DNA from: Patescibacteria group bacterium
Lineage (GTDB): Bacteria; Patescibacteriota; Minisyncoccia; Phycocordibacterales; UBA2100
Direction: 5' to 3'
Length of the DNA: 11,330 nt
NCBI GenBank assembly: GCA_015489565.1
Contig: WFZM01000037.1
Span: 1-11,330 of the forward strand
Shown: positions 1 to 5,998 of the stretch, in pieces
How positions within the stretch are numbered: the stretch's first letter is position 1
Layout of the letters: the number at the start of each line of letters is the position of its first letter
Translations under genes and position numbers: made by a program
The notes under the pieces: generated by a model
Seen by the model: only the letters and a program-made list of their open reading frames with translations
Databases searched by the model: none
Told to the model about the DNA's origin: nothing

Positions 1-658
1 ATTTTATACATTGCTTTTCGCACTTCTCTTTCATTGTCTTGTCGCCAATTTCCTCACAAGCACTACAAGGCACAGCCATAGCTCCCATGCCTGAGGCGGC
101 TCCTGATGCCCCGGTTCCCGGCATACCAAAGCCTCCCATCATGTTTTGCATTATCTCTTCTTGACTTGAGAATTTCATATCTTTAGGAGGGTTTAGTAAA
201 TTAGAGTCAGGCGTCCACTTTTCACAATTAAGCCCCGGCACTTTGAAATTACTTTTCTTCAGCTCTTCCAAGTCAGCTATCTCCGGTGGGCTAAAATCAT
301 TGTTTTCATCATTATTAAAGACTAAGCCCCCACTAAGCATACCCGGAACCGCAAAGGCAGAACCCCAAGCATAGGTCTTGTCTTTTGTTATAAGTATATG
401 CATATCGCGCTTACCCATTTGCTTGTGATTTATAACTGAGTCATACCTTGCTTTGTCTTTGTAAAAGTACATTGTACCTTCGCTGGTACCCGCATCTCCC
501 ATAGCGGTAATGCGAGTACACTTAACTCCACTGTCGGCGCTAAGCGCAGATAATAAGCCCGAGCCTTTAGAGTCTGAGCTCTTGCCTGAGAAAAAGAGCC
601 AGCCACCGACAAGCACAATAACTAAAGCTCCCAAAGCTAAATAAATATTTTTATTCAT
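1..658 (-). CDS. Membrane-anchored Cys-containing hypothetical protein, 3' end outside window
   Basis: An open frame starts at ATG 656-658 and reads 219 codons leftwards without a stop until the window edge, so the C-terminus is missing. The product opens with MNKNIYLALGALVIVLVGGW, a short charged start followed by one hydrophobic segment (about residues 5-21), typical of a signal anchor or uncleaved signal peptide. The outside part is soluble and contains MYFYKDKARYD and HILITKDKTYAWG, alternating strands that recall lipoprotein-carrier-like beta folds, though no family is assigned. Near residues 170-200 there is a Gly/Met/Ala-rich linker, then a Cys cluster (PCSACEEIGDK and, further on, KCEKQC) that could form disulfides or bind metal. 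The anchored, Cys-bearing architecture resembles that of the excalibur and VKOR-like genes at the right end. Reading frame is convincing; function is unknown. Confidence 0.75.
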   Translation of the reverse strand, partial: MNKNIYLALGALVIVLVGGWLFFSGKSSDSKGSGLLSALSADSGVKCTRITAMGDAGTSEGTMYFYKDKARYDSVINHKQMGKRDMHILITKDKTYAWGSAFAVPGMLSGGLVFNNDENNDFSPPEIADLEELKKSNFKVPGLNCEKWTPDSNLLNPPKDMKFSSQEEIMQNMMGGFGMPGTGASGAASGMGAMAVPCSACEEIGDKTMKEKCEKQCIK

Positions 659-698
659 AAGCCTAATATTATTAGATTAATAATTAACTCTTGAGAGT

Positions 699-727
699 AT
701 TTTACTCCTGTAAAAGCTACTTTGCAA
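699..727 (-). promoter_or_regulatory. Predicted sigma70-type promoter of the partial membrane protein gene
   Basis: On the minus strand TTGCAA (722-727) is followed after 17 nt by TAAAAT (699-704), 4/6 and 5/6 matches to the -35 and -10 consensus. The transcript would begin near 692 and have a leader of about 35 nt. Five-base inverted arms ACTCT/AGAGT with a 2-nt centre (687-698) lie exactly at the predicted start and could be an operator or simply a 5' hairpin. The rest of the 659-886 gap is AT-rich low-complexity sequence in which I see no gene and no GC-rich terminator for glmS. Confidence 0.4.
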
Positions 728-886
728 GTTGAAATAATTTTTAAATTTTTTCTCTAAATAAATAGTGTGCCACTTTTTTTCTTATTAAGAAACTGTGTTT
801 TACCCATCTTTTATCAGTTTTGCCACTTAATATTTAATATTTTGTCTAGTTTCTTATTTATTATCTCTTATCTATTATTTATTATA

Positions 887-2710
887 TTATTCCACCGTCA
901 CGCTCTTTGCCAGATTGCGAGGTTTGTCTACATTTAAGCCTTTTTCTTTTGCTAGGTGGTAAGCAAGAAGCTGAAGCGGTAAGGATTGAAGGATTATGTT
1001 TGCTTTGCTTTTTATATAATTTAACTCAAAGTAGCGGTCTGAGATTTTCTTTGCGTCTTTGTGGGTTTTGTCTAAAACAGATATGAGATACGCTCCGCGC
1101 GCTTTAACCTCTTGCGCGTTTGAGAAAGTTTTCTCATAAAGCTCATTTCCAAAAAACATCAAAACCGGAAAGTCTTTTTCAATAAGCGCGATTGGGCCGT
1201 GCTTTAGTTCGCCTGATGGGTAGCCCTCTGCATGAATATAGCTTATCTCTTTTATTTTTAAAGCAGACTCAAAGGCAAGCGCAAGCTCGCCGGCGCGCGC
1301 TAAAGTATACATTGAATTTGCTTTTTTAAGCGCTTTGGCAATCTCTTTTGCTTTTTTATCTATCTTTTTTATTTCTTTTTTCAAAATATCGGGCAAAATT
1401 TGAAGCTCCTTTAAAAGAGTTTTGTCTTTTCTTTCAAGTCCAAGTTTTAGCTCTTTTATTTTTGCGTAAATCAAAATCAAAACCGCAATTTGCGAGCTAA
1501 ACGCTTTTGTGCTTGCAACGGAAATCTCGGGGCCTGCGTGGTTGTATACCCCTGCGTGAGTCTCGCGCGCTATTGAGCTTGCAACCGTGTTTGTAATACC
1601 AAGGCAAAGCGCGCCTGCTTCTTTGTATTTTTTAAGCGCCTCTTTCGTGTCCGCCGTCTCTCCTGACTGAGAGATAAAAAAAGCTACCGTACCTTCGCGA
1701 ACCCTAGCTTTTGAGTATTTTGCTTCTGATGCAAGCAGGTTAAAAACAGGAACGCCCAAAGACTCAAAAAGGTCTTTAACTGCCAAAGTGGCGTTGAAAG
1801 ATGTGCCTGCCGCTACAAAGTGAATCTCTTTTGCGCTTTCAAGCTCCTTTTCCACGTCTTTTAGCCCACCTAAAACAGCGCGGCCGTTTTTTATCCTCCC
1901 TGCAATTGACGAATAAATTGAATCCGGCTGCTCATAAATCTCTTTTAGCATAAAAGAGTCAAAGTTGCCTTTCTCTGCGCTTGTTAGCGACTCGTCAAAG
2001 TCTTCTATCTTGCTTGTCTTTTGCTTGCCGTCTTTGAAGCTAAAGTGACGAAAGCCAAAGCCTCCCACCAAAGCATAGTCAAAATCATCCAAGTAAATCA
2101 CCCTTTTGCTAAAATTTGAAAGCGCTAAGGCATCTGATGCTATATAAAAATCTTTTTCAGATACCCCAACAACCAAAGGAGAAGAAAGCCGAGCCAAGAA
2201 AAGCTGATTCTCGTCCTCCACAAAAGCTACTATTGCAAAGGCTCCACGCAAAGCTTTTAAAGTTTTCTCAAAAGCTTTTTGGCTGTCTTTTTCTTGTTTT
2301 AAATTGTAGTCAAAAAGCGCTGCTACTTTTTCTGTGTCTGTATCCGTACTAAATTTGTAGCCCCGCTTTTTTAGAAAACTCTCTATTTCTTTGTAGTTTT
2401 CAATTATTCCGTTGTGAACTAGGTATACCCGTCCCTGTCTGTGAGGGTGCGCGTTAGTGACGCTTGGTTTGCCGTGGGTTGCCCATCGTGTATGAGCAAT
2501 ACCAAGCCCGCCTTTTTCAAATTCAACTCCTTTTAGTTTTTCTTTAAGATTTTTTAGCTCTCCTGTTGCTTTTTCAAAAACAATTTTCTTTCCCTGCTTT
2601 ATCGCAATACCTGCACTGTCGTAGCCTCTGTACTCTAGTTTCTCTAGAATTGATATTAAAACTTTGTCTGTATTTTCTTTTTCTCCAAAATATCCCGCTA
2701 TCCCACACAT
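887..2710 (-). CDS. glmS: Glutamine--fructose-6-phosphate aminotransferase (isomerizing)
   Basis: GlmS makes glucosamine-6-phosphate from fructose-6-phosphate and glutamine, the first step toward UDP-GlcNAc for peptidoglycan, in the cytoplasm. The 607-aa product is full length (E. coli 609). It starts MCGIAGYFG, where Cys2 becomes the N-terminal nucleophile of the class II glutaminase domain (about 1-220, with HTRWATHGKPSVTNAHPH and VHNGIIENY). Two SIS sugar-isomerase domains follow: the first with AAGTSFNA and SQSGETADT (about 295-415), the second with ELKHGPIALIE near 500-510. The C-terminus DKPRNLAKSVTVE is the classic GlmS ending with the lysine that binds the sugar. It lies 14 nt after lysA on the same strand, so the two are probably cotranscribed. 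The short gap leaves no room for a glmS ribozyme. No Shine-Dalgarno; the start context is TAAAAATATG. Confidence 0.98.
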   Translation of the reverse strand: MCGIAGYFGEKENTDKVLISILEKLEYRGYDSAGIAIKQGKKIVFEKATGELKNLKEKLKGVEFEKGGLGIAHTRWATHGKPSVTNAHPHRQGRVYLVHNGIIENYKEIESFLKKRGYKFSTDTDTEKVAALFDYNLKQEKDSQKAFEKTLKALRGAFAIVAFVEDENQLFLARLSSPLVVGVSEKDFYIASDALALSNFSKRVIYLDDFDYALVGGFGFRHFSFKDGKQKTSKIEDFDESLTSAEKGNFDSFMLKEIYEQPDSIYSSIAGRIKNGRAVLGGLKDVEKELESAKEIHFVAAGTSFNATLAVKDLFESLGVPVFNLLASEAKYSKARVREGTVAFFISQSGETADTKEALKKYKEAGALCLGITNTVASSIARETHAGVYNHAGPEISVASTKAFSSQIAVLILIYAKIKELKLGLERKDKTLLKELQILPDILKKEIKKIDKKAKEIAKALKKANSMYTLARAGELALAFESALKIKEISYIHAEGYPSGELKHGPIALIEKDFPVLMFFGNELYEKTFSNAQEVKARGAYLISVLDKTHKDAKKISDRYFELNYIKSKANIILQSLPLQLLAYHLAKEKGLNVDKPRNLAKSVTVE

Positions 2711-2724
2711 ATTTTTATTTAATT

Positions 2725-3981
2725 TTAACTATTAATTTGATTCCAGTCCAGTGTAGCGAAATAATCGTCCAGAGTCTCTGCTCTTCGTATCTGCCTGAAC
2801 TTAGCATCCTTTGTTAAAAGAAACTCCGCGCTGCGCAGCTTACCGTTATATTGAAAGCCCATAGCATATCCGTGCGCTCCGGCATCGTGCAGAACCAATA
2901 TGTCCCCCACTTCTGCCTCCGGCAAAAGTCTGTCAATTGCAAATTTATCATTATTCTCGCAAAGTGAGCCCACTACGTCATATTTGTGTGTTGCAGACAT
3001 GTCTTCTTTACCCAGAATTGTAATCTGGTGATATGCGCCGTATAGCGCGGGACGCATTAGATTAGACATGCTCGCATCAACTCCTATATAATCTTTATAC
3101 TTTCTCATAAGATGTAAAACTTTTGTAATCAAAAATCCATATGGGCCTGTAACTGCACGCCCATATTCTGATACGATTCTTACAGCACTACCACCCTTTT
3201 GCAAATGGTTTTTATATTCACTCTCTAGCGCAACTGAAAGCTCTTTTAAATCAAGCGCTTTTTCTTCCGGCTGATACGGAATACCTAGCCCTCCGCCTAT
3301 ATTTAAAAATTCAAGTTCTATACCCAATCTTTCTTTTATCTCACGACTTAGATCAAGCAGCATCTTTAAAGTGTCCGCATGATAGTTAATGTCAAGCATA
3401 TTTGACACTACCATGGTGTGCAGAGCAAAGCGCTTGGCGCCGTTTTTACTTGCTTTTTCGTAAGCTTGGAAAAGCTGCTCTTTTGTAAGTCCGTATTTTG
3501 CCTCAACAGGATTACCTATAATCTCATTTCCTTCTTTTAAATTGCCCGGATTGTAGCGGAAACAAACAAGCTCCGGCAATTGCCCTATATTTTCAAGGTA
3601 AAAGTCAAGATGGGTGATGTCGTCAAAATTGATAACGGCGCCCAGCTCGCGCGCTTTTTGAAATTCCTCCAACGGGGTGTCGTTTGATGTAAACATTATC
3701 TCTTCACCACGCAAGCCGACCTTTTCGGCTAAAACAAGCTCCGCCATAGAGCTACAATCCGCCCCCATTCCTTCTTCTTTTAAAATTTTTAAGATATGTG
3801 GGTTCGGGCAGGCTTTGACTGCGAAGTAATTTTTATATCCACCTTTTTCAACCCAGCTAAGCGTGTTTTTTAACTCTTTTGCAAAGTTTCGTATTCCTGC
3901 CTCATCGTAAATATAAAGAGGGCTTTTGTGTCTTTCAAGCAAGCTTTCAATTTGCTCTTTTGTAAACGGCAATTTTTTCAT
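2725..3981 (-). CDS. lysA: Diaminopimelate decarboxylase-family PLP enzyme
   Basis: Members of this fold-III PLP family remove CO2 from meso-diaminopimelate to give lysine. The 418-aa product has the alanine-racemase-like barrel with the PLP lysine in FAVKACPNP (Lys56), the phosphate-binding glycine loop GGGLGIPY (about 229-236), then the C-terminal beta domain with VDASMSNLMRPALYGAYH (301-318), LCENNDKFA (Cys341, the position that reaches the partner active site in the dimer) and HDAGAHGYAMGFQYN. These are LysA signatures. The stretch that usually reads HxGS is instead LHTMVVSN (187-194), and the usual EPGR is SEYGR, so this is a divergent subfamily and substrate choice is less certain. Related family members act on carboxynorspermidine or ornithine. 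First gene of a lysA-glmS operon; start ATG 3981, with a -10-like box 7 nt before it. Confidence 0.88.
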   Translation of the reverse strand: MKKLPFTKEQIESLLERHKSPLYIYDEAGIRNFAKELKNTLSWVEKGGYKNYFAVKACPNPHILKILKEEGMGADCSSMAELVLAEKVGLRGEEIMFTSNDTPLEEFQKARELGAVINFDDITHLDFYLENIGQLPELVCFRYNPGNLKEGNEIIGNPVEAKYGLTKEQLFQAYEKASKNGAKRFALHTMVVSNMLDINYHADTLKMLLDLSREIKERLGIELEFLNIGGGLGIPYQPEEKALDLKELSVALESEYKNHLQKGGSAVRIVSEYGRAVTGPYGFLITKVLHLMRKYKDYIGVDASMSNLMRPALYGAYHQITILGKEDMSATHKYDVVGSLCENNDKFAIDRLLPEAEVGDILVLHDAGAHGYAMGFQYNGKLRSAEFLLTKDAKFRQIRRAETLDDYFATLDWNQINS

Positions 3982-3988
3982 TGACTAA

Positions 3989-4016
3989 AATATATCATAA
4001 AATAAACATTTCTAAA
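3989..4016 (-). promoter_or_regulatory. Predicted promoter of lysA-glmS with nearly leaderless start
   Basis: On the minus strand TTTAGA (4011-4016) and TGA-TATATT (-10 at 3989-3994, TGn at 3995-3997) are separated by 16 nt. Seven nt then lead to the lysA ATG. The predicted transcription start falls on or next to the start codon, giving almost no 5' leader. Confidence 0.4.
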
Positions 4017-4019
4017 AAT

Positions 4020-4047
4020 TTGCATTTTTAAAATTATTGGGTAAAAT
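4020..4047 (+). promoter_or_regulatory. Possible promoter for the tRNA-Asn transcription unit
   Basis: TTGCAT (4020-4025), 16 nt, then TAAAAT (4042-4047) on the plus strand. It points toward the tRNA-Asn gene, about 200 nt downstream, and would transcribe the inverted repeat and tRNA-like leader first. I found no better promoter directly before the tRNA: TTGACG at 4176-4181 lacks a good -10 partner. Confidence 0.3.
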
Positions 4048-4057
4048 ATGCTGCAGT

Positions 4058-4106
4058 TGTGTGGCGGAGTCGGGATTTGCTTTGCAAATCCCGACTCCGC
4101 CACACA
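4058..4106. repeat. Perfect 23-bp inverted repeat with 3-nt loop
   Basis: Arms 4058-4080 and 4084-4106 are perfect reverse complements separated by TTT. The left arm begins TGTGTGGCGGAG and ends GGGATTTGC. There is no T-run on either side, so it is not a typical intrinsic terminator. It is much more GC-rich than its flanks. It resembles a palindromic mobile repeat or a very stable RNA hairpin upstream of the tRNA. The same peptide-like string appears on both strands because of the palindrome, and neither reading is a gene. Confidence 0.9.
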
Positions 4107-4113
4107 GGCATTT

Positions 4114-4137
4114 GTTCTTTCACAAAACATATTCCGC
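4114..4137 (+). repeat. Direct repeat copy 1 of tRNA-Asn leader plus first tRNA bases
   Basis: These 24 bases are identical to 4239-4262, the 19 bases directly upstream of tRNA-Asn plus its first five bases TCCGC. The copy lies 125 bp upstream of the real one. It begins GTTCTTTC and ends ATATTCCGC. Confidence 0.95.
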
Positions 4138-4230
4138 AGAAGCTTGGCGGTGGAGGTCAATTCTCCTGAGGAGAGTTGACGGGCTGTTACCGTTTACGGT
4201 CTACAGCCGGACACCTGAAGAGCTGAAGTG
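4133..4230 (+). other. tRNA-like structured leader, possibly a decayed tRNA-Asn copy
   Basis: After the repeated leader the sequence still resembles tRNA-Asn: 18 of the first 24 bases match ungapped (TCCGCAGAAGCTTGGCGG compared with TCCGCGATAGCTCAGCGG in the gene). Around 4178-4194 a 5-bp stem encloses the 7-nt loop GCTGTTA, close to the real anticodon arm, with the GTT anticodon out of register. Between these lies an 11-bp hairpin (4156-4166 with 4170-4180, one G-T pair, loop TGA) that no tRNA has. A nested alternative hairpin pairs GGCTGT 4182-4187 with ACAGCC 4203-4208. No matching acceptor 3' strand or normal D-stem exists, so it cannot make a working tRNA. Alternatives are a structured regulatory leader or an unrelated RNA. 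Low certainty. Confidence 0.35.
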
Positions 4231-4238
4231 AATAAATC

Positions 4239-4262
4239 GTTCTTTCACAAAACATATTCCGC
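4239..4262 (+). repeat. Direct repeat copy 2, overlapping the tRNA-Asn 5' end
   Basis: Identical over 24 bases to 4114-4137. The first 19 bases are the tRNA 5' flank and the last five are the start of the acceptor stem. Confidence 0.95.
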
Positions 4263-4653
4263 GATAGCTCAGCGGTAGAGCAACCGGCTGTGTCACCTTC
4301 TCAAACGCTTGTGGTATAACCACAACAAAAATGAGAAAGACCGTCGTCATTGCAAAATAGTGACGGCATTACGCAGCTTCCCGAGGGAAACCCGGGTTGA
4401 AAAACGAGGTGAACTGCTGGAAACCCTAACGTCAAGTCGAGGGCAATCAGCAGCCAAGCTTTGGGCTTATGTCCATTGAAGGTTCAGAGACTATCCCGTA
4501 AGGGAGTACTGTCTGACAATATATAGTAAGTCGGACGGGAAGCGCCTCGCACCTAAGCTCGTATGAGTATGGTGATGATATAGTCCACCCCCAATGGAAA
4601 CAATGGGAATTGGTGTAACCGGTAGGTCGCAGGTTCGAATCCTGCTCGCGGAG
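4258..4653 (+). tRNA. tRNA-Asn(GTT) interrupted by a group I intron
   Basis: Exons are 4258-4291 and 4616-4653. Joined, they form a complete cloverleaf: acceptor TCCGCGA pairs perfectly with TCGCGGA (4646-4652), D-stem GCTC/GAGC, anticodon stem ACCGG/CCGGT, loop CTGTTAA giving anticodon GTT (Asn), variable loop AGGTC, T-arm GCAGG-TTCGAAT-CCTGC, discriminator G4653. CCA is not encoded. The intron sits between anticodon bases 35 and 36, so no mature anticodon exists without splicing. The 5' exon ends in T and the intron ends in G, as group I splicing requires. A strong terminator follows at once. This is the only tRNA gene in the window. Confidence 0.93.
4292..4615 (+). ncRNA. Self-splicing group I intron in tRNA-Asn anticodon
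   Basis: The 324-nt insert carries a group I catalytic core. P3 is CGAGG (about 4405-4409) with CCTCG in the segment after P7. P4 is CTGCTG 4414-4419 with CAGCAG 4448-4453. P5 is CCCT 4424-4427 with AGGG 4440-4443. P6 is AAGC 4456-4459 with GCTT 4465-4468. P7 is GACTA 4489-4493 with TAGTC 4581-4585, in the typical contexts TTCAGAGACTA and GATATAGTCC. P8 is CACC/GGTG. Between the P7 5' strand and P3' there is an extra paired region (TCCCGT with ACGGGA enclosing TCTGAC/GTCGGA), like the P7.1/P7.2 of subgroup IA. A P9-like GAAA-capped hairpin lies near 4590-4608. P1 and the internal guide could not be placed confidently. No homing endonuclease frame is present. Confidence 0.88.
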
Positions 4654-4656
4654 CAA
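4636..4656 (+). repeat. 21-bp repeat copy 1: 3' end of tRNA-Asn (attachment-site-like)
   Basis: Runs from the T-loop through the acceptor 3' strand and discriminator to two bases past it (starts CGAATCC, ends GGAGCAA). An exact second copy lies at 4875-4895. T-loop-to-3'-end segments are the usual att core of elements that integrate into tRNA genes. Confidence 0.9.
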
Positions 4657-4699
4657 ACAACAAAAACCCGCCTTAACTCTGGCGGGTTTTTTGTTGTTG
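4657..4699 (+). terminator. Intrinsic terminator of tRNA-Asn
   Basis: AAAACCCGCC (4663-4672), loop TTAACTCT, GGCGGGTTTT (4681-4690) with a T-run 4687-4692. The pairing extends outward through ACAAC/GTTGT. It starts right after the tRNA discriminator base. Confidence 0.88.
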
Positions 4700-4750
4700 C
4701 CCGTGCTGTATTTTGAACTTGAATAAACCTTGTCGCAGTGAGAATTTTAT

Positions 4751-4792
4751 CCGGGCACCAGACTGCTCTAACAAGAGCAGTCTGGTGCCCGG
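4751..4792. repeat. Perfect 19-bp inverted repeat with 4-nt loop
   Basis: Left arm CCGGGCACCAGACTGCTCT (4751-4769), loop AACA, perfectly complementary right arm 4774-4792; T4750-G4793 can add a wobble pair. No T-run follows, so it is unlikely to be a terminator. It lies in a 284-bp non-coding gap between tRNA-Asn and metK in which I see no protein gene. It differs in sequence from the palindrome at 4058-4106 but has the same design. Confidence 0.9.
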
Positions 4793-4813
4793 GCCTGCTT
4801 GCAAAAAACAGAA

Positions 4814-4874
4814 GTCACGACCCTATAAAACAAGGAGTTACAACAGCGCGACTATGTTTTATAGGGAGGGTGAC
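4814..4874. repeat. Interrupted inverted repeat ending at the tRNA 3'-end duplicate
   Basis: Outer arms GTCAC (4814-4818) and GTGAC (4870-4874) enclose perfect 12-bp arms CCCTATAAAACA (4821-4832) and TGTTTTATAGGG (4855-4866), with a 22-nt loop. The outer arm ends on the base directly before the duplicated tRNA 3' end, suggesting this is the terminus of an inserted segment. Confidence 0.8.
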
Positions 4875-4895
4875 CGAATCCTGCTCGCGGAGCAA
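4875..4895 (+). repeat. 21-bp repeat copy 2: orphan tRNA-Asn 3' end (attR-like)
   Basis: Exact copy of 4636-4656 with no tRNA body in front of it. Together the copies bracket 218 bp (4657-4874) holding a terminator and two inverted repeats but no integrase. It looks like the far attachment site of a lost or non-autonomous element, or a duplication scar. Confidence 0.85.
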
Positions 4896-4899
4896 TTTA

Positions 4900-4925
4900 A
4901 AAAGCCGTGATTTTGCACGGCTTTT
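4900..4925 (-). terminator. Bidirectional intrinsic terminator after metK
   Basis: AAAAGCCGTG (4900-4909), loop ATTTTG, CACGGCTTTT (4916-4925). On the minus strand it lies 12 nt after the metK stop and ends in a T-run (CGGCTTTTTAAATT). On the plus strand it would also stop read-through from the tRNA side. Confidence 0.85.
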
Positions 4926-4937
4926 AAAATTACTTAA

Positions 4938-5930
4938 TTATTTATCCCATTCAAAACCGTTACCGAAAGGTCCCCATTTGGCCAGAGACTCAAAAATTGG
5001 CTTTTTTAGATTTAAATCTTCTATAATCCGCTGAGGATAAAATTCTTCCGGATTCCTATTTTTTAAGTCTATTTCTTCCACAGCATTATCTGTATAAACT
5101 CTGGCAGTAGCGCCTAAGACTTCTTTTTTGCCTATGGCATATGCCAAGTAAACCAGCACCTCTTTTGCGCTTTCTTTTGATTTTAAAATATCAACTGCCA
5201 CCTGCCTAGCTTTGATAGCGCCCGAGCGATCTACTTTGCTGGCATCTTTGCCACTAAATGCGCCACCTCCCACCGGCACTCTGGGACCATAAGCATCCAC
5301 CACTATTTTCCTTCCAGTCATGCCACTGTCCGCATCAAAGCCGCTAATGGACCAGTCCCCGGCAGGATTGATATTAAGCTCCATATCTTTTGTATAATCT
5401 TTGTCTGATAACCAATCCAAAACGAGACTCTTTATCCTTGAGCTTTTTAAATCCGCAACGGAAGCCAAAAGATTAACTATCTCCCCTCTGTCGTTTATAG
5501 TTACTTGCGTCTTGGCATCTGCCGGGTGTTCTTTGTATAAAAATTGAGCCAAACTTTTTGCAAGCATATGTTCTTTAGGCAACATAAGCTCATTGTCTCT
5601 ACTTGCGTAGCCAACCATAATACCCTGGTCACCAGCGCCACCAGTATCTACCCCTCTTGCTATTTCAGGTGATTGTCTCTCCAGAGCAAACAAGGTCCGA
5701 CTAAATTTAGTCTCGGCAATAGTTTCGGATATTTCTTTTAACTCTTTGTCCGAAATTTCGTAGCTAGAACGTATTTCACCTATGATAGATATTGCCGAAT
5801 GTCCGGCCGATACTTCTATGGCTGCCCTACTGTTGGGGTCGTGTTTTAAAAGTCGGTCTAATATGGCATCAGCTATTGTGTCGCATATTTTATCTGGATG
5901 CTTTGCTGTAACATATTCTGAACTATACAT
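4938..5930 (-). CDS. metK: S-adenosylmethionine synthetase (methionine adenosyltransferase)
   Basis: MetK joins methionine and ATP to make S-adenosylmethionine, the cell's methyl donor. The 330-aa product keeps the family hallmarks: SSEYVTAKHPDK (His11, Asp13, Lys14), GGAGDQGIMVGYA (98-109, Asp101), NPAGDWSISG, GMTGRKIVVDAYG (Arg207, Lys208) and GGGAFSGKDASKVDRS (Lys228, Lys232, Asp234). All residues I can match to the E. coli active site are present. It is shorter than the usual 380-400 aa: the losses are in loops and at the C-terminus, and the RPYG segment before the last helix is changed, yet the ending WGPFGNGFEWDK still resembles the family. It therefore looks like a compact functional enzyme, not a truncation. 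The gene has its own extended -10 promoter 68 bp behind the 70-aa gene. Start context TAAAAATATG. Confidence 0.96.
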   Translation of the reverse strand: MYSSEYVTAKHPDKICDTIADAILDRLLKHDPNSRAAIEVSAGHSAISIIGEIRSSYEISDKELKEISETIAETKFSRTLFALERQSPEIARGVDTGGAGDQGIMVGYASRDNELMLPKEHMLAKSLAQFLYKEHPADAKTQVTINDRGEIVNLLASVADLKSSRIKSLVLDWLSDKDYTKDMELNINPAGDWSISGFDADSGMTGRKIVVDAYGPRVPVGGGAFSGKDASKVDRSGAIKARQVAVDILKSKESAKEVLVYLAYAIGKKEVLGATARVYTDNAVEEIDLKNRNPEEFYPQRIIEDLNLKKPIFESLAKWGPFGNGFEWDK

Positions 5931-5970
5931 ATTTTTAATTTAAATTAATTTTCCTTTACCCCTAATTATT

Positions 5971-5979
5971 ATTATAGCA
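5971..5979 (-). promoter_or_regulatory. Extended -10 promoter of metK
   Basis: TGC-TATAAT on the minus strand (TATAAT at 5971-5976) is a perfect extended -10. No good -35 is visible, which extended -10 promoters tolerate. It predicts a start near 5964 and a leader of about 34-39 nt. Confidence 0.5.
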
Positions 5980-5998
5980 AAATTAGCATCTAAAGTTT

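Noticed and set aside
2711..2724. glmS ribozyme/riboswitch before glmS
   Set aside because: Only 14 bases separate glmS from lysA, far too short for that RNA.
3978..4231. Short frames on both strands reading the same VAESGFA-type peptide
   Set aside because: They are the two strands of the perfect palindrome at 4058-4106, not genes.
4447..4656. Minus-strand 69-codon frame across the tRNA 3' exon and intron
   Set aside because: It is the antisense of the tRNA T-arm and group I intron; its LREQDSNLRP-type start is a well-known spurious translation of reversed tRNA sequence.
4058..4895. CRISPR array at the repeat-rich region
   Set aside because: Repeats occur only twice each, differ from one another and are not evenly spaced; no cas gene is present.
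4713..5034. Plus-strand frames of 65 and 98 codons after the tRNA
   Set aside because: They run through palindromes, the tRNA 3' copy and a terminator and then into antisense of metK, with no start signal.
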